Counted from the first letter of the stretch, positions 40,678 through 49,205 are shown. The stretch: DNA of 64,000 bases from an uncultured Methanomassiliicoccus sp. (GCA_905202485.1 CAJKRY010000006.1:1-64000); one strand, 5' to 3'. The notes: a model not told the origin generated them from the sequence alone. Numbers and translations are program-made.

Positions 40678-42246
40678 TCAGATCAGACCGCTTTCTTTGG
40701 ATTTTAAAAGCTTATATTCCAGACTGTCAAGAAGTGCAGCTAATGATGCTTCAATTACGTTTGTGGATACTCCAATTGTAGTCCAAGAATCCCTTCCATC
40801 CGTACTGCGCATCAGTACTCTGACTTTGGATCCTGTTGCTTCTTTACCGTCGATTACCCTTACTTTATAGTCTACCAGCTTTACGTCTTTCAGATTGGGA
40901 TAGAATCTTTCCAGAGCTTTTCGGACAGCTCTGTCTAAAGCGTTGACGGGACCGTTTCCGTTAGCGGCTGTGTGCTCCATCATTCCCGAAATGTCAAACA
41001 CTTTAATGCTGGCTTCTGAAGATACGTTCGCCTCGGTAACATCAACAAATATTCTGAATCCCTCTACTCTGAAAGGTGGTTTCAAACCATCTTTCATACG
41101 CCTGACAAGGAGTTCAAACGAAGCTTCTGCGCCTTCGAACTGATACCCCTGCGACTCCATATCTTTGATTCTTTGAAGGATTTTCTTTCCCTCTTCATTG
41201 TCAAGATCAATACCTAATTCTGCGAGCTTTGCTTTTAATGAGGCGTTTCCAGATAATTCTGAGATAAGGATCCTTCTTTCATTTCCAACAATCAGAGGAT
41301 CAATGTGTTCATAAGTTCTGCTATCTTTCAGAACAGCGCTGACGTGAATGCCCCCTTTGTGAGTAAAAGCGCTGACGCCAACATATGGGAGCTTTCTGCC
41401 CATAGTCATATTAGCTGTCTCACTGACAAACTTAGAAACTGCCGTCAGTTGTGATAAGTCAGAGATATTTGTTTTCAATCCCATCTTCAATTCGAGATTT
41501 GGGATGATAGAACATAGATTTGCATTGCCGCATCTTTCCCCTATGCCGTTGATTGTGCCTTGCACCATTGATGCTCCGGCTAAAACGGCAGTCAAAGAAT
41601 TTGCTACGGCAAGTTCAGCGTCATTGTGGGCGTGTATTCCAATTGGAACGGCATATTTTTTGACGACGAGAGATGTAACATCCCCAATTGCTGACGGAAG
41701 TGAGCCTCCATTTGTGTCACAAAGCACAAGCCAGTCTGCTCCGGCAGATTCTGCGGCTTCCAGAACGGAAAGTGCATACTCAGGAGAACGCGCATAACCA
41801 TCGAAGAAATGTTCCGCACAGAATAAAACCTCCATATCACGCTTCTTAAGATATGAGATGCTGTCAGCGACTATCTCTAGGTTCTCATTCAGTGATATTC
41901 TCAAGGCCTCTGTAACATGAAAATCCCATGATTTTCCAAAGACAGATGCGCATTGAACACCGGATTCAGCTATCGAACGAATGCTGGGATCATTGCTGCA
42001 TGTCAACCCTACGCGCCTGGTGCTACCGAATGCTGTCAGCTTTGCATGAGAAAACTTGGTGTTTTTTGCAGATTCAAAGAATGAAGAGTCTTTGGGGTTT
42101 GATGACGGCCACCCACCTTCAATATAATCAATACCAAAGAGATCAAGTTTTTTAGCAATGTCTAATTTATCTTCTGTCGAAAAAGATATTCCTTCCGCCT
42201 GAGCTCCATCTCTTAAAGTAGTGTCATATATTCGGATTTTTTCCAT
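40678..42246 (-). CDS. cimA: (R)-citramalate synthase
   Basis: 522 residues from ATG 42246, preceded by GGTG. It is of the LeuA superfamily: DTTLRDGAQAEGISF near the N-terminus, the metal motif HAHNDAELAVANS near 205, GIGERCGNANL, and a C-terminal regulatory domain (NGPVNALDRAVRKALE, SWTTIGVSTNVIEASLAAL). The length and the signature YDTTLRDGAQAEG match CimA (TIGR00977 type), which condenses pyruvate and acetyl-CoA to citramalate for isoleucine without threonine deaminase. It is third in an ACT-hom-cimA operon, 13 bases after hom. Confidence 0.92.
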   Translation of the reverse strand: MEKIRIYDTTLRDGAQAEGISFSTEDKLDIAKKLDLFGIDYIEGGWPSSNPKDSSFFESAKNTKFSHAKLTAFGSTRRVGLTCSNDPSIRSIAESGVQCASVFGKSWDFHVTEALRISLNENLEIVADSISYLKKRDMEVLFCAEHFFDGYARSPEYALSVLEAAESAGADWLVLCDTNGGSLPSAIGDVTSLVVKKYAVPIGIHAHNDAELAVANSLTAVLAGASMVQGTINGIGERCGNANLCSIIPNLELKMGLKTNISDLSQLTAVSKFVSETANMTMGRKLPYVGVSAFTHKGGIHVSAVLKDSRTYEHIDPLIVGNERRILISELSGNASLKAKLAELGIDLDNEEGKKILQRIKDMESQGYQFEGAEASFELLVRRMKDGLKPPFRVEGFRIFVDVTEANVSSEASIKVFDISGMMEHTAANGNGPVNALDRAVRKALERFYPNLKDVKLVDYKVRVIDGKEATGSKVRVLMRSTDGRDSWTTIGVSTNVIEASLAALLDSLEYKLLKSKESGLI

Positions 42247-42259
42247 CAAAACACCGTCG

Positions 42260-43255
42260 TTACTCTTTGTTCCTGATTATTGAGATTAAATCGCTGAGCA
42301 TTGCACTTGCTGTTTCTTTCTTTCCGGCTCCCCTGCCAGAGATTGTTATCTCGCCTGCAAGGTCTGTGATTATGTTTGCCATATTCTGCGTGCCACCGAT
42401 GGAAAGCGGATGAGCCATAGGAACAAGCCTAGGGGCCACTTCTAATTTTCCTCCGCCGATTTCACCTATAAGCCTTATTACGCTGTTTTCTTCGGCAGCA
42501 AGAGCAATGGCATCCTCCGTAATGTTTCTGATGCCACTGCGTACAACATCATAGTAATTAACATCCATGCCAAAAATCGCATTTGCAAGTATCGCAACCT
42601 TGGCTGCAGAGTCAACCCCGTCTATGTCATATGTCGGATCTGTTTCAGCATATCCCAGATCCTGTGCTTCCCTTAATGCCTGATAAAATGGCAGGCCTTC
42701 TTCTTTCATACGATTCAAGATAAAATTACAGGTACCATTCAATATTCCCCTAAGGGAGATTATATTCTCTCCAGCCAGGAGCTGTTTTGATAAGTTGATG
42801 ATAGGCATCGCCCCGCCCACTGAGGCTTCGTATTTCAGTTCTACGCTGTTCGCATCTGCAGCTGCAGAGAGCGTGCTGAATTTAAGAGCCAACGGACCTT
42901 TGTTTGAGGTTATTACATGTTTGCCTGAATGCAAAGCCGCTAGAATGTATGTCAAGCCAGGCTCGGCATGTTCTATGTTGGTGGGGGTAGTATCCAGAAG
43001 AATGTCAAAATCAGCTTCTTCAATGTAATTGGCGACGTTGTCTGGAATCTCTTTATTTCCTACCTTCCCGGTAGTTTTTTTCTTTTCTACCAAATAAGCT
43101 GGATCTAGATTGTCCCCACAGATCAACGAAGATGAGTCGAAGGCCCCCACTATGCTGACCGTTTCACCCATAGAGTTAAAAAGGTTCTGCCTACTGCCGA
43201 TGACCTCTGCGATTCCCTGGCCCACAGTACCGAACCCAGCAATAACAATCTTCAT
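42260..43255 (-). CDS. hom: Homoserine dehydrogenase
   Basis: 331 residues, the short type without a C-terminal ACT domain. NAD(P)-binding GFGTVGQGIAEVI at the N-terminus, catalytic-site TSNKGPLALKF, KYEASVGGAMPII, GTCNFILNRM and ETDPTYDIDGVDSAAKVAIL are all present, with the final GRGAGKKETASAML. It reduces aspartate semialdehyde to homoserine on the way to threonine and methionine. Its ATG overlaps the stop of the ACT-domain gene as ATGA, so the regulatory domain found fused in other enzymes is here a separate, coupled protein. Confidence 0.95.
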   Translation of the reverse strand: MKIVIAGFGTVGQGIAEVIGSRQNLFNSMGETVSIVGAFDSSSLICGDNLDPAYLVEKKKTTGKVGNKEIPDNVANYIEEADFDILLDTTPTNIEHAEPGLTYILAALHSGKHVITSNKGPLALKFSTLSAAADANSVELKYEASVGGAMPIINLSKQLLAGENIISLRGILNGTCNFILNRMKEEGLPFYQALREAQDLGYAETDPTYDIDGVDSAAKVAILANAIFGMDVNYYDVVRSGIRNITEDAIALAAEENSVIRLIGEIGGGKLEVAPRLVPMAHPLSIGGTQNMANIITDLAGEITISGRGAGKKETASAMLSDLISIIRNKE

Positions 43256-43755
43256 AACTCAAGCCCCCTGACCAGAAGATAATTTTTCTTCTGCGCCCTT
43301 TCGTAAAAGAAGTCATCGAGAGTCTTAAGAGTGTCTTGTGAAGAAACTGTACCAGTGATCAAAGCAGTATGAGATGACGATGTTGCGGCACCGGTATAGC
43401 GTACATCAATAGATACGACATTCTCGATGGACTCCAAACCGCGGGTTACGCTTTCCATTTCTGCTGATGATATGTCACCTACCAACAGATAGCGGATGGG
43501 ATATGTTTCGATAAATGAATTTATTTTTGCAACCTCTACATCCCTTTTCTCCCACTCATCTAAAATTCTATGAAATACAGGATCTGAAGATGCTTCAAAT
43601 GTAACGTTGACTGCTATCCTGCCACCATCTTTTACATCATGGTGGTGGACAACCCCGCGGATATTTCCTCCACAAGATGATATCGGGTCGAGAGCACTAA
43701 CCAGCTGCCCAGGAACATCTTTCAGCCTAAGATCAACGTTTACTTTCATCTTCAT
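43252..43755 (-). CDS. ACT-domain protein, likely regulator of homoserine dehydrogenase
   Basis: 167 residues. The N-terminal segment VNVDLRLKDVPGQLVSALDPISSCGGNI is a typical ACT domain, which binds amino acids. The C-terminal half (VVSIDVRYTGAATSSSHTALITGTV) looks like a second, diverged regulatory domain. The gene overlaps hom by four bases, so feedback control of homoserine dehydrogenase by threonine or another amino acid is the natural inference. A TTG/ATG shift of two codons at the start is possible. tRNA-Ser follows upstream on the same strand. Confidence 0.82.
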   Translation of the reverse strand: MKMKVNVDLRLKDVPGQLVSALDPISSCGGNIRGVVHHHDVKDGGRIAVNVTFEASSDPVFHRILDEWEKRDVEVAKINSFIETYPIRYLLVGDISSAEMESVTRGLESIENVVSIDVRYTGAATSSSHTALITGTVSSQDTLKTLDDFFYERAQKKNYLLVRGLEL

Positions 43756-43830
43756 TCCTACCTACTTTTGTGTCTTCAACATCAAAATGCTACTTGATAT
43801 TAATTACCATCCAAAGAAAAACAGAAAAAG

Positions 43831-43914
43831 CGCCGAGGGTGAGATTTGAACTCACGAGTCCTTGCGGACACAAGCTTTCCAGGCTTGCGCCTTACCGGGC
43901 TGGGCCACCTCGGC
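43831..43914 (-). tRNA. tRNA-Ser (anticodon GGA)
   Basis: 84 bases on the minus strand. Acceptor GCCGAGG pairs with CCTCGGC, discriminator G; anticodon stem CAAGC/GCTTG with loop CTGGAAA (anticodon GGA, reading UCC/UCU); a long variable arm GTCC-GCAA-GGAC typical of serine tRNAs; T-stem GTGAG/CTCAC with loop TTCAAAT. No intron and no encoded CCA. Confidence 0.97.
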
Positions 43915-43943
43915 ATGATATTAAATGCCCAACTTTCCGGGCT

Positions 43944-44774
43944 TCATTCTTGACCAAGTACATCAATATTTCGCTTAAAAACCAGGGAGTCTCTGAGCGT
44001 AGGTCTCATTTTCTTGGCTCTCTCAAGAACAGACTTGCTAAGAGTGGCTATGGTCACCTCTGAGTTGAAATAAGAATTTTTCACCATCTGTTTTCCGGAT
44101 GGATTTATTGCTCCACTTCCACCAAAAAATATCTGATTCAGCTGAGGACCTGCTTGGTTTACATAAATCATATATGTTGCATTTTCAACGGCTCTGGCCG
44201 GCATCACGGCTTCAAATGAGAACTTTGAAGTTACCGGAGAAGCAGATATACAGATGACAGCGTCCACACCTGCTGTCACATATGATTTTACTAGCTCAGG
44301 AAAGAAAATGTCATAACAGATTATCAGTCCAAATTTAAATCCACAGATTTCTATAATTTTTAGACTTTCCCCAGGGGTAAAATACAAGCCTTCTTCAAAA
44401 GGCCCGAAGTTAGCTAGATGGATCTTATCATATCTCTCCATCTGCCCGTTGGAATGGACTGCAACCGCACTGTTTCTAATGATACCCGGCAAATCGTCAT
44501 TCACAGCAGCTCCAAAAATAATACTCACACCGTGCTGCCTCGAGAGTTCTGCCACTGCCTGAAAGCTACTGTCACAGAGAGATTCGGATAGACAGAATAC
44601 TTCATCTCTGACCATGTAGCCGCTAAGAAACAGTTCTGGAAATACATACAGATCGGCGGAGTGTTCTTCCAGAACATTTTTCATTTTAGCGATATTCTCC
44701 TCTTTATTGCCTAATGAACATCGAATCTGGCATAATGCAATTCTGAGGTTTTTATCATCACTGCAGGATTTCAT
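43944..44774 (-). CDS. Carbon-nitrogen hydrolase (nitrilase superfamily)
   Basis: 276 residues from ATG 44774 (MKSCSDDKNLRIALCQIRC); an in-frame TTG at 44795 adds seven residues. The catalytic triad is visible: Glu in FPELFLSGY, Lys in YDKIHLANFGPFEE, Cys in LIICYDIFFPE. Sequence is closest to the amidase/NAD-synthetase-type branch, not to true nitrilases. It would hydrolyse an amide or ureido substrate in the cytoplasm; which one is unknown. It is transcribed away from the adjacent GNAT gene. Confidence 0.88.
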   Translation of the reverse strand: MKSCSDDKNLRIALCQIRCSLGNKEENIAKMKNVLEEHSADLYVFPELFLSGYMVRDEVFCLSESLCDSSFQAVAELSRQHGVSIIFGAAVNDDLPGIIRNSAVAVHSNGQMERYDKIHLANFGPFEEGLYFTPGESLKIIEICGFKFGLIICYDIFFPELVKSYVTAGVDAVICISASPVTSKFSFEAVMPARAVENATYMIYVNQAGPQLNQIFFGGSGAINPSGKQMVKNSYFNSEVTIATLSKSVLERAKKMRPTLRDSLVFKRNIDVLGQE

Positions 44775-44872
44775 TTCAATTCCAACTGTTAGCACAATTC
44801 AATAGTAGTAATTAGACTTTGATATTTCGAAGACAAAAGTATATCATCATTTTAGAGTGTGTGAACTAGCTT

Positions 44873-45355
44873 ATGATCAGACAAGCAGCAGAACAAGATA
44901 CTGGCATAGTTCATGACATTGTCTGCAGAGCGATAGAAGATGCATACTCCAAGCATTACGCACCGGAAGTTGTCGATTATTTCCTAAATTACCATAACAT
45001 ACAGAATATACAGAAGGATATTTCCAACGGAGATACGTACGTGGTAGAAATAAATGGAGAATGCATTGGCACTGGCTCGCATAACAGCAATTACATTTCC
45101 AGAGTCTTCATTCACCCAGATTTTCAAGGGCATGGATACGGAACAGAGATTATGGACCACCTGGAAAAGCTGATTCTGCAGGATTATGAAAAAGCATTTC
45201 TACATTCCTCCATTACTGGCCATGAATTTTACCTGAAGCATGGATATGCTGAGAAAGAAACTGTAAATACTCCCATAACAGACAATGCTGTATTCCGCTA
45301 CACAGTTATGGAAAAAAATAACGATGATAATTGCAAATCAAACATTAACAAATGA
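44873..45355 (+). CDS. GNAT acetyltransferase
   Basis: 160 residues. Acetyl-CoA loop HPDFQGHGYGTEIMDHL near residue 85, then KAFLHSSITGHEFYLKHGY, the usual GNAT ending. The N-terminus MIRQAAEQDTGIVHDIVCRAIEDAY is the standard first strand and helix. Bacterial homologues are common, so transfer is possible. TATA-like AGTATATC lies about 30 bases before ATG 44873, suggesting a leaderless message. Substrate unknown. Confidence 0.82.
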   Translation: MIRQAAEQDTGIVHDIVCRAIEDAYSKHYAPEVVDYFLNYHNIQNIQKDISNGDTYVVEINGECIGTGSHNSNYISRVFIHPDFQGHGYGTEIMDHLEKLILQDYEKAFLHSSITGHEFYLKHGYAEKETVNTPITDNAVFRYTVMEKNNDDNCKSNINK

Positions 45356-45469
45356 AAATATATCATTCTTATGGAAAAGTAGATCAAAACGATGTGTGAA
45401 AACTATAACAAGAAATATAAAGGATGGCAAGCTTCAAATCACTTGAAAGGATTAAAAGTTGTGATTATA

Positions 45470-46096
45470 ATGGATGACGATTACCTGGCGTTGCTCGACA
45501 GAGCCAAAACAAGCCTTCCTGAAACAATTAAAAACCACGAGAGATTTAAAGTCCCAGAGCCAGACATACTGCAGGAAGGGAAAATTACAGTTATTAGAAA
45601 TTTTAGTGCTATTGTAGACGCGTTGAGACGTGATCCAGAACATCTTCTCCACTATTTACTCAGAGAGCTGGGTACTCCAGGCAATATTGAAGGTCAGAGA
45701 CTTGTTCTTAAAGCAAAGATTACAAGTGCACAGATCAACGATCGTATCCAGGGATACATAGATACATTTGTTTTATGCTCTGAATGCGGAAGACCCGATA
45801 CAAGAATTGTCAAGGATGGAAGAACATTGGTATTGGAATGCGATGCCTGTGGCGCACACCGCCCTGTAAATGTCAGAAGATCCTCAAGAGATGCTTTTGC
45901 TATCAGGGAAGGCAGCGTCTATGAGATTATGATTGAGGACGTTGGACGAAAAGGAGACGGCATTGCTAAACTGGACAAATATGTTGTATATGTACCGGGA
46001 ACAGCAAAAGGCGCCAAACTCAGAGTAAAAATCCAGAAAATATCTGGAAACGTAGCTTTCGCCGTACCAACGCAGGATCCTGTATCCCCACAGTGA
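45470..46096 (+). CDS. Translation initiation factor aIF2-beta with C-terminal TRAM domain
   Basis: 208 residues from ATG 45470, with GTGAT four bases upstream; a frame open to 45392 adds 26 residues that do not look conserved. Residues 1 to about 135 are aIF2-beta: DYLALLDRAKTSLP, ITVIRNFSAIVDALRRDPEHLLHYLLRELGT-type core and a zinc ribbon CSECGRPDT ... CDACG. Residues about 145-208 form a TRAM domain (REGSVYEIMIEDVGRKGDGIAKLDKYVVYVPG), an RNA-binding beta barrel. aIF2 brings initiator tRNA to the ribosome. aIF2-beta proteins of most archaea stop after the zinc ribbon. Confidence 0.93.
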   Translation: MDDDYLALLDRAKTSLPETIKNHERFKVPEPDILQEGKITVIRNFSAIVDALRRDPEHLLHYLLRELGTPGNIEGQRLVLKAKITSAQINDRIQGYIDTFVLCSECGRPDTRIVKDGRTLVLECDACGAHRPVNVRRSSRDAFAIREGSVYEIMIEDVGRKGDGIAKLDKYVVYVPGTAKGAKLRVKIQKISGNVAFAVPTQDPVSPQ

Positions 46097-46225
46097 TTTT
46101 AGTATGCGGGGGCGTGGCGCGGCCATGTTCCTTGCATACACAACATTAACGGAATAAGCTATATTTGATCGTCAAGGGATTTCTTTATCCGATGAACAAA
46201 CAATATGTGACATCGGTGATGTCAC

Positions 46226-46618
46226 ATGCAAGAAATATATGATTTTTTGAAAAAGTGCCAGACGTACTATCTGGCAACAATGGATGGAGATCAACCAAGA
46301 GTTAGGCCGTTTGGAACCGTTGACATTTTTGAGAACAAACTGTATATTCAAACGGGAAAAAACAAATCTGTGTCTAAGCAGATAGCTGACAACCCGAAAA
46401 TAGAGATCTGCGCCTTTGACGGATCTACATGGCTGAGAATAGAAGCCGTTGCCGTAAGAGATGATAGAGTAGAGCCTAAAGAGCATCTGCTGAATAACTA
46501 CCCAGAGCTGAAGAAAATGTACTCTGCAACGGATGACAATACTGAAGTTCTTTATCTGAAGGATGCAACAGCAACTTTCTCTTCTTTTACTGCAGCACCT
46601 AGAAGTGTAAAACTATAA
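46226..46618 (+). CDS. Pyridoxamine 5'-phosphate oxidase-like flavin-binding protein
   Basis: 130 residues of the split-barrel FMN/F420-binding fold: YYLATMDGDQPRVRPFGTVDIFENKLYIQTG at the N-terminus, KSVSKQIADNPKIEICAF and the ending SFTAAPRSVKL. Such small proteins bind FMN or F420 and reduce varied small molecules; substrate unknown. ATG 46226 follows GATGTCACATGC without a clear ribosome site. A terminator hairpin follows at 46629. Confidence 0.82.
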   Translation: MQEIYDFLKKCQTYYLATMDGDQPRVRPFGTVDIFENKLYIQTGKNKSVSKQIADNPKIEICAFDGSTWLRIEAVAVRDDRVEPKEHLLNNYPELKKMYSATDDNTEVLYLKDATATFSSFTAAPRSVKL

Positions 46619-46628
46619 ACGAATTACA

Positions 46629-46670
46629 CAGATGCCGCATAAATACGCAGCATCTGAATTTATATTTTTT
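46629..46670 (+). terminator. Terminator of the PNPOx-like gene
   Basis: CAGATGC and GCATCTG (46629-46635, 46650-46656) form a 7-bp stem, extended by inner CGC pairing, followed by AATTTATATTTTTT. It starts 11 bases after the stop. Confidence 0.75.
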
Positions 46671-46739
46671 AAGGTTTATGGGGCGCTTTGAAGATGCAGA
46701 TGCACCTTGTCTCATGCAAAGCTTACCCCGTTTTATAGA

Positions 46740-47375
46740 TCATTCGATTCTGTTGGAATATATGAACATATTCAGATCGTGATTGGAATAAGGACGAAGC
46801 CCTATCTTCCTCTCACCAATTCTCTTCATACCCCGTTTTTCATAAAACTGGTATGTACATGTCGTATCTGTGAACAGATAGTACGACTTTGCATTTTCAG
46901 ATCTTAGGTAATCAATAGCTGCGGAATAAAGGCGTTTCCCAACGCCAGCTCCTCTGCAGTCTTCACTTACTGCAAATAAGCAAATCTCCCCGTCAAATGA
47001 CTGCTTGCTATTCTCTAAAAGCTCTGAATCCACTTTTTCAAAGCCTCCGAATACCTTCCCAATCTTTCTACCGGTTTTGGTTGAAAACAGCAGCATTGCT
47101 GCGTACAACTGCGATAAGCTGCGTGCGATTGCAAATCTTGGAGCAGACTTTTCACTGCTTGCAAGTATTACTCCAACAACCTTGTCTTCGTTAACAGCTA
47201 CACGGGTAAATGTGGCTCTTTTGAGACAGCCTCTCAGATAAAGACGGCCCAGATGTTCTGCGTCTTTCGGATTGCTGCTCAAGCTATCATATCTCCACGT
47301 TTTACGGATTATTTCTTCAACATCTTTGTAGTCTTTTCTGCTAAGCGGTCTTAACTTTGTATTTTCGAAGTTCGT
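46740..47375 (-). CDS. GNAT acetyltransferase, probable ACG start
   Basis: 211 residues if translation begins at ACG 47375. The acetyl-CoA loop is CRGAGVGKRLYSAA, followed by YYLFTDTTCTYQFYEKRGM, which aligns with the paralogue at 33696-34319. The first TTG in frame (47282, MSSNPKD) would delete the N-terminal cap, but the upstream frame reads NTKLRPLSRKDYKDVEEI-like sequence matching FRKLCRSDAAAVKHMLEEI of the paralogue. The frame closes at a TGA about 13 codons upstream of ACG, and no ATG, GTG or TTG lies between. AGGAG sits nine bases before ACG. Non-canonical initiation, or an assembly error, is implied. Substrate unknown. Confidence 0.75.
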   Translation of the reverse strand, partial: TNFENTKLRPLSRKDYKDVEEIIRKTWRYDSLSSNPKDAEHLGRLYLRGCLKRATFTRVAVNEDKVVGVILASSEKSAPRFAIARSLSQLYAAMLLFSTKTGRKIGKVFGGFEKVDSELLENSKQSFDGEICLFAVSEDCRGAGVGKRLYSAAIDYLRSENAKSYYLFTDTTCTYQFYEKRGMKRIGERKIGLRPYSNHDLNMFIYSNRIE

Positions 47376-47510
47376 GTTATAACTCTCCTGTTTGGCACTG
47401 ATACAGTGTCACCATGCAGTTTCTATTAGCCTCCCGTCAACAGGCAGATTATAATCTACCTTGCAAGAAACTTAAACGTTGCCCCACAGCGCATGAATGC
47501 GCATGAGAAG

Positions 47511-47804
47511 TCAGTTTTTCTGGATCTTCTTCAACTTCTGGGCCACTTTAATCAAAAGTTCATTTTTGGGCATGTTATTCTCTACTAGAAGAAGCCCCTG
47601 TTTATTCCACCATGCCGATGGATGACTTTTTCCTTCTTCTGTTTTGTGGCCTAGCTGAAGCATATCAACTGCTTTAATGATGTTCTCCATTTGCGGGTTC
47701 TGAATGCTTAATTCTTTGGGAACTCTGCGACCTTGAGACCTAGATCTAGAGCTATCAAAGTATTCTGGCCAAAGAACCCACGCTTTGTCTGCATCAAAAG
47801 CCAT
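47511..47804 (-). CDS. srp19: Signal recognition particle 19 kDa protein
   Basis: 97 residues, usual for archaeal SRP19, which binds the two hairpin tips of 7S RNA and prepares it for SRP54. Signature segments: WVLWPEYFDSSRSRSQGRRVPKEL near the N-terminus and basic helix KVAQKLKKIQKN at the end. A TATA-like TTTTTATAC lies about 30 bases before ATG 47804, so the message is probably leaderless. The inverted repeat GCGCAT-GA-ATGCGC follows the stop but lacks a T tract. The 7S RNA gene itself was not found in the window. Confidence 0.93.
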   Translation of the reverse strand: MAFDADKAWVLWPEYFDSSRSRSQGRRVPKELSIQNPQMENIIKAVDMLQLGHKTEEGKSHPSAWWNKQGLLLVENNMPKNELLIKVAQKLKKIQKN

Positions 47805-47886
47805 GCATTCTTCACTGTAATAGAAGTATAAAAAGGATGCCTTTTAAGGATCTCAGAATGGGCCCCGTGACAGGACCCTATCTTGT

Positions 47887-48270
47887 TTATTCTGAGATCA
47901 GTACGGCGTTAACTGTTCCGTCTTGTCCAGGTCTGGATGTGACTTTTGCAAGTCCTGCTTCAGTCTGGATAATTGCACCACGGTTGAGAATGTTACGCTG
48001 AACGTAGTTAGGGTTAGCTGCATTTGTTTTTACAGTTACGATCTTTGTCCTTACTACTTTCTTAGTTGCAGGGTCTACGACATTAGCGAATGCTGCGCTA
48101 AGCATTTTCACTTTAGAATTGCCACCAAGGGTACGATATTTCTTTAAGCTCTCTTCACCCAGATTTGTCAATAAAGGTTCTCTACCGACTTCGAATCTGC
48201 GCTTTTTTCTGTTCCTTACAAGACGACCGCCTGTTGGCTTACGATTTGATTTTCCCTGCCAAAGTGCCAT
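47887..48270 (-). CDS. rps8e: Ribosomal protein S8e
   Basis: 127 residues, the normal archaeal length. It shows the family's basic N-terminus ALWQGKSNRKPTGGRLVRNR with KKRRFEVGREP, and later NPNYVQRNILNRGAIIQTEAG. It is a small-subunit component shared with eukaryotes. ATG 48270 has GAGGATT a few bases upstream, and a TATA-like TTTTAAATAC lies about 35 bases upstream. It is adjacent to srp19 on the same strand, 83 bases apart. Confidence 0.97.
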   Translation of the reverse strand: MALWQGKSNRKPTGGRLVRNRKKRRFEVGREPLLTNLGEESLKKYRTLGGNSKVKMLSAAFANVVDPATKKVVRTKIVTVKTNAANPNYVQRNILNRGAIIQTEAGLAKVTSRPGQDGTVNAVLISE

Positions 48271-48282
48271 ACTAATCCTCTG

Positions 48283-48495
48283 GTGCTAAAATATCCCCTG
48301 TATTTAAAACTTTATGAAAGGGTTATTTCAAAAGAGCTGAAGTTTGTTCAATGCCAGATTCTTTTTGCAATAATTTCAATAAAAGAAGGCGCAACTGGCG
48401 ATATTTCTGATATTTCATCTATCTGCAGAAAAGACTCTTCATATGAGAGATTAAAAGATGATCTTTTTATCAATAATACAATGCACATTTCATGA
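48283..48495 (+). CDS. Possible small protein overlapping DUF1638 gene start
   Basis: 70 codons from GTG 48283 (helical, ISIKEGATGDISDISSIC). The only positive sign is that its TGA overlaps the ATG of the next gene as ATGA. Against it: the start lies in the divergent rps8e promoter area, no ribosome site is seen, and no family is recognised. Treat as a weak candidate. Confidence 0.22.
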   Translation: MLKYPLYLKLYERVISKELKFVQCQILFAIISIKEGATGDISDISSICRKDSSYERLKDDLFINNTMHIS

Positions 48496-49124
48496 AACTA
48501 GGCATAGTCGCATGCGACATATTGAAGCACGAAATCGAGTACCTGGTCTCTGATGACCCGGACTTTGTCCGGAAAGAGTACCTGGAATACAGCATACATG
48601 TTTATCCAGATGAAATGAAAGCAAAGATCTTAGAGGCTATCGATAAAGTAAAAGACGATGTGGACGGCATCTTTTTGGGATTTGCTGTCTGCCAGGCTTT
48701 AGAAAACTTCACAGACGGATTAGACGTTCCTACAGTAATGCTGGAAGGGGCTGACTGCATAGAAGTTATTCTGGGTCCTGAAGAGTACGAAAGAGAAAAA
48801 CAGATTTGTCCGGGTACATGGTTCAGCAGTCCGGGATGGGCTGAAAACGGCAAAGACGGTCTGATCAAAGAAATGCATCTTGACGCAATGATGGATGAAG
48901 GTTTTCCACCAGAGATGTTTCTAGACATTATTTTTGATGCATATTCCAGATGCCTGTATGTAGATACAGGAATAGGAGATAAGAAACACTATGTGGATTT
49001 ATCAGAAAAATTCGCCCAGGAGCTTGGCTTTAAACATGAATGCACAGTCGGCAACATAGATAACATCGAACGGGCAATCTCAAAACTGAAAAAATTATTT
49101 ACAGACAATCAGTCTGGAGCTTAA
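48492..49124 (+). CDS. DUF1638 family protein
   Basis: 210 residues. N-terminal LGIVACDILKHEIEYL, then DVDGIFLGFAVCQALENFTDGLDVPTV-type core and LEGADCIEVILGPEEYE match DUF1638, a family common in methanogens and anaerobes and often near corrinoid methyltransferase genes. Function is unproven. Conserved cysteines in ACDIL, VCQAL and GADCIE may bind metal or a corrinoid-related ligand; this is inference. It ends facing the Sel1 gene, with a shared terminator hairpin between. Confidence 0.75.
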   Translation: MKLGIVACDILKHEIEYLVSDDPDFVRKEYLEYSIHVYPDEMKAKILEAIDKVKDDVDGIFLGFAVCQALENFTDGLDVPTVMLEGADCIEVILGPEEYEREKQICPGTWFSSPGWAENGKDGLIKEMHLDAMMDEGFPPEMFLDIIFDAYSRCLYVDTGIGDKKHYVDLSEKFAQELGFKHECTVGNIDNIERAISKLKKLFTDNQSGA

Positions 49125-49154
49125 ACATTAAAACCGGTTAAAAATTAAAAACCG

Positions 49155-49191
49155 GGCTTTGAGGATCTTTGGAGGAATCATACTCAAAGCC
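49155..49191. terminator. Bidirectional hairpin between convergent genes
   Basis: GGCTTTGAG and CTCAAAGCC form a perfect 9-bp stem with a 19-base loop, between the stops of the DUF1638 gene and the Sel1 gene. A-rich DNA on the left gives a T-rich leftward transcript. Confidence 0.55.
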
Positions 49192-49205
49192 ATTGGTGAA
49201 CGTCT

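Noticed and set aside
47489..47502. GCGCAT-GA-ATGCGC repeat after srp19 as terminator
   Set aside because: Two-base loop and no T tract on either side; left as an unexplained palindrome.
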